From Allosediminivita sp964397775 (GTDB taxonomy: Bacteria > Pseudomonadota > Alphaproteobacteria > Rhodobacterales > Rhodobacteraceae), in assembly GCA_964397775.1 (NCBI GenBank), contig CAYNKL010000018.1, forward strand, positions 1 through 44,727: a stretch of DNA of 44,727 bases, written 5' to 3'. The position numbers were made by a program, and so were the translations under genes. Of the stretch, positions 32,792-39,805 are shown one piece after another (positions within the stretch are counted from its first letter, which is position 1; each line of letters starts with the position of its first letter). The notes under the pieces were generated by a model. It was not told the DNA's origin, did no database searches, and was given only the letters and a program-made list of their open reading frames with translations.

Positions 32792-33250
32792 ATGACTCGA
32801 AACGACGACGCAAACCCGCATATCGACGAAACCGACCGCCGCCTCGTTGCGCTGCTGGCCGAAGACGCCCGCACCCCGGCGACGACGCTGGCCCGCCGGC
32901 TGGGCCTCGCGCGCACAACCGTGCAGGCCCGCATCGAGCGCCTTCTGGCACGTGGCGTGATCTCGGGCTTCACCCTGCGCGCGGGCCCCCGGCTTTCCGC
33001 GCCGATCCGCGCCACCGCACTGGTCTCGGTCGAGCCGCGCAGCGGTCCCGGCGTGCTGGCGCGGCTCGAAAGCCTGCCGCAGGTCCGCTCGGTGCACACG
33101 ACGTCGGGGCGAGTCGATTTCATCGTGGAACTGGCCGCCGACACGACCGAAGAGCTGGACGAGACCCTCGACCGCATCGGCGAGGCCAAGGGCGTGCGCA
33201 GCTCCGAGAGCCTCGTGCATCTCAGCACCAAGCTCGACCGCCGGGTCTGA
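32792..33250 (+). CDS. Lrp/AsnC-family transcriptional regulator
   Basis: 152 residues. The N-terminal helix-turn-helix is IDETDRRLVALLAEDARTPA, then LARRLGLARTTVQARIERLL. The C-terminal RAM ligand-binding domain spans about 75-145 (TALVSVEPRSGPGVLARLES, then VDFIVELAADTTEEL). Divergent from the decarboxylase, a common layout where the regulator senses the substrate or product amino acid. It ends 4 nt before the convergent Gfo/Idh/MocA gene. The ATG at 32792 follows a weak ribosome-binding site. Confidence 0.92.
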   Translation: MTRNDDANPHIDETDRRLVALLAEDARTPATTLARRLGLARTTVQARIERLLARGVISGFTLRAGPRLSAPIRATALVSVEPRSGPGVLARLESLPQVRSVHTTSGRVDFIVELAADTTEELDETLDRIGEAKGVRSSESLVHLSTKLDRRV

Positions 33251-33254
33251 CGGC

Positions 33255-34247
33255 TCAGCCCGCCGCGTCAGCCTCGTAGCTCAGCCCAATCTCGGCGCGG
33301 ATCCGGTCCATGGTCTCCATGACCTGCACCGTCTGTGCCGGCGTCATCCGCGGGTCCGAGGTCCGGCCGCCAAGCACGGCCTCCTGCACCGCCAGCGCCT
33401 GGCATTCCATGCCGCGTCCCTCGGGCCGCGTGTCGAACTCTTCCAGCACCGCCCCGTCGTGCGACAGCACCCGCAGACGGCTGGGCGTGTACCAGACCGC
33501 GTCGAGCTCCACGATCGCCTTCTCCCCGACGATCTGCGCCGTGTTCGGCCCGGCAAAATCGCTGGCGCAGGACATCTGCGACAGCGCCCCGCTGCCATGC
33601 CGCATGACGATCTCGACCCCGGCATCGGCACCCGTCGCCTTGAAGCGGCCCACCGCGTGCACCTCCTCGGGCGCGCCCAGCACGTCCCAGGCGAAGGACA
33701 CCGGATAGATGCCCAGATCCAGCAGCGCCCCGCCGCCCAGCGCCTTGTCGTTGAGCCGGTGCCCCGGATCCTCGGGCAGCGCCTGCGAATGGTCGGCGCG
33801 GAGGCTTCGAATCTGCCCCAGCGTTCCTTCGGCAATGATCTCGCGCAGGCGCACCATGTGCGGCAGGAACCGCGTCCACATGGCCTCCATCAGGAACAGG
33901 CCCTTCGCCTCGGCCAGATCCGCCAGTTCACGCGCCTCGCGGGCATTCATGGCGAGCGGCTTCTCGATCAGGACGTGCTTGCCGGCCTCCAGCGCCAGCC
34001 GCGCCCCTTCGAGGTGAAAAGGATGCGGCGTCGCCACGTAGACCACGTCCACATTCGGATCGGCGACCAGCGCCTCGTAGCTGCCGTGCGCTGCCGGAAT
34101 GCCATGCGCCTCGGCAAAGGCCTGCGCCTTGCTCCCCGACCGCGATCCTGCCGCGGCCACGGGCAGGCCCGCCGTCATCAGATCGCTGACGAATTTGTCG
34201 GCGATCCCGCCGGTCGCCATGATGCCCCATCTGCACTGTCGGGTCAT
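33255..34247 (-). CDS. Gfo/Idh/MocA-family oxidoreductase
   Basis: 330 residues. The N-terminal Rossmann fold has GIMATGGIADKFV, the substrate lysine lies in HVLIEKPLAMN (Glu95-Lys96-Pro97), and the C-terminal sheet domain contains GGGALLDLGIYPVSFAWDVLG. NAD(P)-dependent; this subgroup (dihydrodiol/xylose dehydrogenase type) acts on sugars or cyclic polyols. GGAGGA precedes the ATG at 34247. It diverges from the TRAP/uxuA operon across a 352-nt control region, so it could belong to the same hexuronate regulon; that is inference. Confidence 0.92.
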   Translation of the reverse strand: MTRQCRWGIMATGGIADKFVSDLMTAGLPVAAAGSRSGSKAQAFAEAHGIPAAHGSYEALVADPNVDVVYVATPHPFHLEGARLALEAGKHVLIEKPLAMNAREARELADLAEAKGLFLMEAMWTRFLPHMVRLREIIAEGTLGQIRSLRADHSQALPEDPGHRLNDKALGGGALLDLGIYPVSFAWDVLGAPEEVHAVGRFKATGADAGVEIVMRHGSGALSQMSCASDFAGPNTAQIVGEKAIVELDAVWYTPSRLRVLSHDGAVLEEFDTRPEGRGMECQALAVQEAVLGGRTSDPRMTPAQTVQVMETMDRIRAEIGLSYEADAAG

Positions 34248-34599
34248 GTGTCCTCCGCTGAAGTTTGCCCGCCCGATGACCGGAGGGGCCACGCGATCCC
34301 GCGACCGCCACGAACCATGCTAGGGCAGGCCCCAGTGGGCGCAAGCAGAGGATGCCCGCGCGACAGCGGCGCCCGGATGAGTCGACCGCACGGCGCCGTC
34401 TTCGCGCAAAGCGGGAGCCCGGCCGAGACGATGCAAGCATCCCCAAAGTTCATGTATAACATGAATAATGCCAGATATAAGTATGCAAAGAAAACAGAAA
34501 ATTTCTGTAGAGGAGCTTCCATCATCCTCGATTGACAACTTGCATACTAGTCTGCAATCCTCCCCAAGAGCGCCGGAGGGGCGCCAAAGGGAGGACATC
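34248..34599. promoter_or_regulatory. AT-rich control region of the TRAP/uxuA operon
   Basis: No gene is seen. Within 34449-34557 there are three inverted repeats. TTCATGT-ATA-ACATGAA (34449-34465) is perfect. ACAGAAA-A-TTTCTGT (34494-34508) is perfect. TTGCATACT-AGTCTGCAA (34540-34557) has one mismatch. AGTATGCAA at 34480-34488 repeats a half-site of the third. TTGACA at 34532 is a perfect -35 box whose spacer contains the third repeat, the arrangement of a repressible promoter. The operon-end GntR protein is the likeliest binder of at least one of them. Confidence 0.6.
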
Positions 34600-35580
34600 A
34601 TGACAGAGATCAGAACCGCGGCTGCCGCGTCTCTTCTGGCTGTGCTGGGCCTGGCTCAGGCCGCGCAGGCGCAGGAATTCCAGCTCAACGTGAACACCGC
34701 GCTCGCCCAGAGCGATCCGCTCTACAAGGGGCTCGAAAGCTTCGAGACCAATCTCGAGGAAAAGTCCGACGGACGGATCGAGGTCACGCTCTACCCCAAC
34801 TCGCAGCTCGGCTCGAACGAGGACGTGCTGGAACAGGCCCGCGCCGGCGCGCCGGTGGCCATCGTCACCGACGGCGGGCGGCTTGCCGTCTTCACGCCCG
34901 AGTTCGCCATTCTCGGCGCGCCCTTCCTCGCCGACGGCTACGAGGGCATCCGCAAGGTCGTGACCTCGGATCTCTTCGAGGAGTGGGGCGAGGACCTGCA
35001 CGACAGCGCGGGGCTTCAGGTGCTCAGCTTCAACTGGTGGCAGGGCCAGCGGAACCTTTTGACCAACGTCGAGGTCACCACGCCCGAGGATCTGGCCGGC
35101 GTGCGCATGCGTACCCCCGGCGCCCCGGTCTGGACCGAGACCATCCGCGCCATGGGCGCCACGCCCACGCCGCTGCCCTGGGGCGAGGTCTATTCGGCGA
35201 TCCAGCAGAACGCCATCGACGCGGCCGAAGCGCAGCTTCCCGCCGTGGTTGGTGCCAAGCTCGAAGAGGTGATCGACACTGTCACCCTGACCGGGCACAT
35301 CAACCTGATCACCGGGCTGGTGACCTCGGCCCAGTGGTTCGACAGCCTGCCCGAGGACCTTCAGACGCTTGTCCGGGACGAGGCGCTGGCCGCGGGCGAG
35401 ATCGCCTCGCAGGGCACGCAGGACGTGCTGGAGCAGATCAAGTCCGACCTGCGCGAGGCCGGCGTCGCGGTGAACGAGATCGACAAGACGCCCTTCATCG
35501 AGGCGACGCAGCCGGTCTACGAGACGCTCGACCTCGCCGACCTGCACGCCGAGGTGCAGGCCATCCTCGACGCCGAATAA
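34600..35580 (+). CDS. TRAP transporter substrate-binding protein (DctP)
   Basis: 326 residues, signal peptide of about 24 residues (ASLLAVLGLAQAAQA). DctP marks: YPNSQLGSNEDVLEQARAGA, FAILGAPFLADGYEG, LLTNVEVTTPEDLAGVRMRTPG with the conserved ligand-binding Arg, and GEVYSAIQQNAIDAAE. Periplasmic receptor, probably for a hexuronate given uxuA in the same operon. GGGAGGA precedes the ATG at 34600. It is followed by a stem-loop that likely keeps its mRNA level above that of the membrane subunits. Confidence 0.94.
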   Translation: MTEIRTAAAASLLAVLGLAQAAQAQEFQLNVNTALAQSDPLYKGLESFETNLEEKSDGRIEVTLYPNSQLGSNEDVLEQARAGAPVAIVTDGGRLAVFTPEFAILGAPFLADGYEGIRKVVTSDLFEEWGEDLHDSAGLQVLSFNWWQGQRNLLTNVEVTTPEDLAGVRMRTPGAPVWTETIRAMGATPTPLPWGEVYSAIQQNAIDAAEAQLPAVVGAKLEEVIDTVTLTGHINLITGLVTSAQWFDSLPEDLQTLVRDEALAAGEIASQGTQDVLEQIKSDLREAGVAVNEIDKTPFIEATQPVYETLDLADLHAEVQAILDAE

Positions 35581-35599
35581 GGCGCCCCACCCGACCGAA

Positions 35600-35622
35600 G
35601 GGGCGCGCAGGTCGCGCGCCCC
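35600..35622 (+). terminator. Intercistronic stem-loop between dctP and dctQ
   Basis: GGGGCGCGC-AGGTC-GCGCGCCCC is a perfect 9-bp stem with 5-nt loop, then TTT, placed before the dctQ ribosome-binding site. It probably acts as an attenuator or 3'-end protector that raises receptor over permease levels. Confidence 0.65.
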
Positions 35623-35640
35623 TTTCCGGAGGTTTCCCGA

Positions 35641-36174
35641 ATGCTCGACATCCTCGATCGCGCCGAGTTCTGGCTGGGTGCACTGCTGCTTGCCATCATC
35701 ACCGGCCTTGTCTTCGTGGCGGCGGTGATGCGCTTCACCGGTCACCCGCTGATCTGGTCGGTGGATATGGCGCAGCTGCTGTTCATCTGGCTCTGCTTCG
35801 TCGGCGCCGCCCGCGCCATGCGCCAGCACGCGCACCTCGGCGTGGACCTTCTTGTCGCGCGCCTGCCGCGTCGCGGTCGGCTCGGCCTCGAACTGGCGCT
35901 TGCCGCGGTGGTGCTGGTCTTTCTCGGGATGCTCGCCTGGCAGGGCTGGAAGCTCACCCTGATGAACACGGCGCGGATCTTCGGCGACAGCGGGCTGCCC
36001 TACTGGCTGGTCACCGTCGCCGTGCCGGTGGGCTCGGTCCACCTTGGCATCTGCGTCATCGCCAACGCGCTTCGCGCCCTGCGCGACCCGGCGGGTGAAC
36101 GGCTTGTCTTCGCACGCACCGACAACGGGCCCCCGGCCCCCGCAAAATCAGAGGCACAGACCGCATGGGACTGA
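35641..36174 (+). CDS. TRAP transporter small permease (DctQ)
   Basis: 177 residues with four membrane segments, the DctQ norm. FWLGALLLAIITGLVFVAAVMRF is the first, then WSVDMAQLLFIWLCFVGAARA with the family's Glu/Asp-x-Ala-x-x-Leu-F-x-W motif, and MRQHAHLGVDLL. The start follows GGAGG at good spacing. Its end overlaps the DctM start by 10 nt. Confidence 0.93.
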   Translation: MLDILDRAEFWLGALLLAIITGLVFVAAVMRFTGHPLIWSVDMAQLLFIWLCFVGAARAMRQHAHLGVDLLVARLPRRGRLGLELALAAVVLVFLGMLAWQGWKLTLMNTARIFGDSGLPYWLVTVAVPVGSVHLGICVIANALRALRDPAGERLVFARTDNGPPAPAKSEAQTAWD

Positions 36175-37425
36175 TTTCGCTCGTCTTCCTCGTCCTGCTG
36201 GTGACCGGGCTGCCCATCGCCTTTGCCATCGGTATCGCGGGTTTCACCTTCTTCGCCACCAACGGCGTCATGCCGATCCAGATCGGCGTTCAGCGCGTCG
36301 CCTCGGTCTCGCAGAGCTTTCCGCTGCTGGCGGTGCCCTTCTTTGTGCTTGCCGGGCACCTGATGAACGAAAGCGGCATCACCGAGCGGCTGTTCGCCTT
36401 TTCGCGCACCGCCGTCGCCTGGATGGCGGGGGGCCTTGCGCAGGTGTCCATCATCCTGTCGACCCTCATGGGCGGCGTCTCGGGCTCGGCCGTGGCCGAT
36501 GCTGCGATGGAAAGCCGCGTGCTGGGACCGCAGATGGAGCGCGAGGGCTATGCGCGCGGATTTTCCGCCGCCGTCATCGCGCTGTCGTCGCTCATCACCT
36601 CGACCATTCCGCCCTCCATCGGGCTGATCCTCTACGGCTTCGTGGGCGAGGTCTCGATCGGGCGGCTGTTCCTTGCGGGGATCGTGCCGGGCGTGCTGAT
36701 GATGACCGTGCTGATGGTCACCGCCTGGCTGGTGGCGCGCAAGCGCGGCTACGTGAACCCCGAGGCCCAAAAACCCACCCGCGCCGCGCTGGCGACGACA
36801 GCCTGGGACGCCAAGTGGGCGCTGCTGTTCCCGGTGCTGTTGATCGTGTCAATCCGCGGCGGGCTTTTCACCCCTTCCGAGGTCGGCGCCTTTGCCGTGG
36901 TCTACGCCATCCTCGTGGGCCGGTTCGCCCATGGCGCGCTGTCCTTCGACGGCCTGCGCGAGGCCTTCTCGGCCTCGATCTCGGACATCGGGATGATCAT
37001 GCTCATCATCCTCATGTCCGGCATGATCGGCTTTGCCATCACCTTCCTGCGCGTGCCGCAGGATCTTTCGGCGCTGCTGATCGAAGGGCTTCAGAACCCG
37101 GTGCTGGTGGTGGGGGCGATCCTGCTCTTCCTCTTCGTGGCGGGGCTGTTCCTGGAAAGCACCATCCTTGTGCTGCTGCTCACCCCGATCTTCGTGCCGA
37201 TCATCGAGAATGTCGGCTTCGACCCGGTCCACTTCGGCATCCTGATGATGACGCTGGTCACGCTGGGCTCCATGCATGTACACAGTCTGCAGCCTGCTCG
37301 ACTGCAAGATCGAGGATTACGTGCGGGAATCCCTGCCCTTCCTCGCCGCGGTGCTGGGACTGGTGATCCTGCTGCTCGCCGTGCCCGAGCTGGTGCTCTT
37401 CATCCCGAACTGGGCCTTCGGCTGA
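36165..37425 (+). pseudogene. TRAP transporter large permease (DctM), frameshifted near codon 370
   Basis: Reads as normal DctM (12 membrane segments; LMGGVSGSAVADAAM, ITSTIPPSIGLILYG) up to GILMMTLVTLGSM at codon 370. The frame then goes wrong. In the +1 frame the true tail resumes at once: MYTVCSLLDCKIEDYVRESL through FIPNWAFG and a stop at 37425. Between them the family has a conserved TPPVG-type stretch of about seven residues, which is missing. The DNA (GGCTCC-ATG-C-ATG-TACACA) fits a 20-nt deletion. If real, the transporter is broken; if a sequencing error, the gene is intact. The uncorrected frame runs on 56 residues to 37442, across the uxuA start. Confidence 0.88.
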
Positions 37426-37438
37426 AAGGTTTAAGACA

Positions 37439-38644
37439 ATGAGACAGACATGGCGCTGGTTCGGCCCGTCCGACAGAACCACAATCGACGAGATCCGCCA
37501 GTGCGGGGTCGAGGGCATCGTGACCGCCCTGCACCACGTCCCGCCCGGGCAGGTCTGGACGCCCGAGGAGATCGCCCGGCGCCAGGCCGAGGTTGCCACT
37601 CTTGCGGACGGCAGCCCCTCGGGCCTTGCCTGGGAAGTGGTCGAGAGCCTGCCGGTGACCGAGGCGATCAAGCAGCGGCGCGGCGCGGTGGACGCGCATG
37701 TGGCGGCCTACGTCGAGAGCCTGCGCAACATCGCGGCCGCCGGTATCCGCACGGTGTGCTACAACTTCATGCCCGTGCTCGACTGGACCCGCACGCAGCT
37801 GACCGCGCCCACGCCCGAGGGCACGACCTGCATGCGCTACGACCACATCGACTTTGCCCTGTTCGATGCCTTCGTGCTGGAACGCCCCGGCGCGCAGGAC
37901 GGCTGGGACGAGGCCACCGCCCGCGCGGTGGCACAGCGGCGCGCCGAGAGCGACGCCGCGCGGCTTGAGGTGATCGGGCGAGCGATCCTTTCGGGCCTGC
38001 CCGGCGAGGGGGAGGCCCCCGGCCCCGCGCAGATCCGGGCGGGGCTGGCGGATTACGAAGGTCTCACCGCCGACGACCTGCGCGAGAACCTTGCCGCCTT
38101 CCTGCGCGCAGTGGTGCCGGTCGCCGAGGAGCTGGGCCTGCGCCTGTGCTGTCATCCCGACGATCCGCCCTTTCCGCTGCTGGGCCTGCCGCGGATCATG
38201 TCGACCGAGGCGGACTATCGCCTGCTGACCGAGATGGTGGACAGCCCGGCGAACGGCATCACGCTCTGCTCGGGCTCGCTCGGGGCCCGGGGCGATGCGG
38301 ACGTGCCCGGCCTCATGCGGCGGCTCGGTCACCGGGTGTCCTTCCTGCACCTGCGCAACGTGCGGCGCGAGACGGCGGCGCTGACCGGCAGCTTTCACGA
38401 ATCCGATCACCTCGACGGCGACGTGGACATGGCCGATCTGGTCGCCGCGGTGCTGGCCGAAGAGAGCCGCCGCCGCGCCGAGGGCCGCGACGACCACGAG
38501 ATCCCCATGCGCCCCGACCACGGGCGCGAGATGCTCGACGATCACAACCGTGGCGCGCAGGCGGGTTATCCGCTTGTGGGCCGCATGCGTGGCCTGGCCG
38601 AACTGCGCGGGCTTGCGCTGGGGCTCGCCCGTTCGGTCAGCTGA
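37439..38644 (+). CDS. uxuA: Mannonate dehydratase
   Basis: 401 residues. Converts D-mannonate to 2-keto-3-deoxygluconate in hexuronate breakdown. UxuA marks: MRQTWRWFGPSDRTTIDEIRQ, GIVTALHHVPPGQVW, CYNFMPVLDWTRT, CCHPDDPPFPLLGLPRI, LCSGSLGARGD, SFLHLRNV and PMRPDHG, the last three holding His/Asp/Cys metal ligands. Length is normal. GAAAGG lies upstream of the ATG. Same operon as the TRAP genes. No uxuB or uxaC was found in the window, so the pathway must be completed elsewhere. Confidence 0.96.
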   Translation: MRQTWRWFGPSDRTTIDEIRQCGVEGIVTALHHVPPGQVWTPEEIARRQAEVATLADGSPSGLAWEVVESLPVTEAIKQRRGAVDAHVAAYVESLRNIAAAGIRTVCYNFMPVLDWTRTQLTAPTPEGTTCMRYDHIDFALFDAFVLERPGAQDGWDEATARAVAQRRAESDAARLEVIGRAILSGLPGEGEAPGPAQIRAGLADYEGLTADDLRENLAAFLRAVVPVAEELGLRLCCHPDDPPFPLLGLPRIMSTEADYRLLTEMVDSPANGITLCSGSLGARGDADVPGLMRRLGHRVSFLHLRNVRRETAALTGSFHESDHLDGDVDMADLVAAVLAEESRRRAEGRDDHEIPMRPDHGREMLDDHNRGAQAGYPLVGRMRGLAELRGLALGLARSVS

Positions 38645-38736
38645 GGTATGGCAACACGCGTCCCAGCAGGCCTGTCCGATACGTCTTGGCAGGCCATGGG
38701 AATACCGGCAGACAGGGGAAACCCGCAAACTTGAAT

Positions 38737-39438
38737 ATGAGCAAGCCTGACCAGATGCCCCTCCAGCCCGGCCTCAACCTCACCGAAGGCGCCCTCGGAC
38801 CGCAGGTCTACAAGCACCTGCGCGACCGCATCATCTCGGGCCAGATCACGCCGGGCACCCGCATCTCGGAAACCGAGATCGCCCGCCACTACGAGGTCTC
38901 CCGCCAGCCTGTGCGCGAGGCCTTCTTCCGCCTGGCCGACGCGGGCCTCGTGCAGGTCCTGCCCCAGCGCGGCACCCTCGTGCGGCGCATCTCGATCCGC
39001 GGCGTCACCGACGCCCGTTTCGTGCGCGAGGCCATCGAGGCCGACATCGCCCGCCTCGTGGCCGAGGACCCCGCCCCCGGCACAACCGAGCGTCTCGCCG
39101 ACCTGATCGAGCAGCAGGCGGGCGTCGATGGCGATGCCGCCGCCTTCATCCGCCTGGACGAGGCCTTCCACCACACGCTTGCCCAGGCCGCCGACAAGAC
39201 CTTTGCCTGGCGCATCGTGGAAGAGGTGAAGGGCCAGATGGACCGCGTGCGCTTTCTCTCGACGCGCTACCTGCCCACCGAACGGCTGGTGGACCAACAC
39301 CGCGCCGTGCTCGCCGCCATCGAGGCGCGCGATCCCGACGCCGCCTCATCCGCCATGCGCCAGCACCTGCGCGGCGTGCTGAGCGACCTGCCCGAAATCG
39401 CCCGTCAGGTCCCCGAATTCTTCGAACCCGAGGGCTGA
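38737..39438 (+). CDS. GntR-family (FadR subgroup, FCD) regulator, UxuR-like by context
   Basis: 233 residues. N-terminal winged helix (YKHLRDRIISGQITPGTRIS, then EIARHYEVSRQPVREAFFRL). C-terminal FCD all-alpha ligand domain (about 95-225) with metal-type His residues in RLDEAFHHTLAQAA, VDQHRAVLAAIE and MRQHLRGVL. Located 92 nt after uxuA on the same strand, so it most likely represses the TRAP/uxuA operon and responds to a hexuronate or mannonate. The ATG at 38737 is used; a TTG at 38731 would add two residues. It converges with the response regulator gene. Confidence 0.92.
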   Translation: MSKPDQMPLQPGLNLTEGALGPQVYKHLRDRIISGQITPGTRISETEIARHYEVSRQPVREAFFRLADAGLVQVLPQRGTLVRRISIRGVTDARFVREAIEADIARLVAEDPAPGTTERLADLIEQQAGVDGDAAAFIRLDEAFHHTLAQAADKTFAWRIVEEVKGQMDRVRFLSTRYLPTERLVDQHRAVLAAIEARDPDAASSAMRQHLRGVLSDLPEIARQVPEFFEPEG

Positions 39439-39463
39439 GCCCGCAGGATAGGGCCATACGGCT

Positions 39464-39805
39464 TCACGCGGCCGTCAGCGCTTCGCGAAGCTGTTCGGGC
39501 TGGATCGGCTTGATCAGGATCCGGAAGGGATGATCCTGGTGGATACGCTCGATGGTCGGCGGCTCGTTCGATCCGGTGATGAAGACCAGCTTCACGTCCG
39601 GCTTCACGTCATTGACCCACTGCGCCACATCGACACCGTCGCGTTTTCCGCCCAGCCGAACATCCATGAGGACGTATTGCGCATCGGAGGTTTCGATGGC
39701 GTCAAAGGCCTCCTCGACCGAATGAGCCATTCCGACGACGGTGGCGCCGAATTCTTCGCACATGGCCCGAAGATCCTCGACGATAACGACATTGACGTTA
39801 CTCAT
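39464..39805 (-). CDS. Single-domain response regulator with shortened helix 1
   Basis: 113 residues, receiver domain only. Phospho-acceptor Asp48 (YVLMDVRLGG), Thr77 (VFITGSN), Lys99 (RILIKPIQP) and the acidic pair Glu10-Asp11 are all present. Between the acidic pair and strand 2 there are only about 9 residues (LRAMCEEFG) where receivers such as CheY have about 15, so most of helix 1 is missing. The DNA is in frame and fits a 21-nt loss between two GAT triplets. Its start overlaps the kinase gene end by 8 nt. The missing helix may disable folding or partner binding. Confidence 0.87.
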   Translation of the reverse strand: MSNVNVVIVEDLRAMCEEFGATVVGMAHSVEEAFDAIETSDAQYVLMDVRLGGKRDGVDVAQWVNDVKPDVKLVFITGSNEPPTIERIHQDHPFRILIKPIQPEQLREALTAA

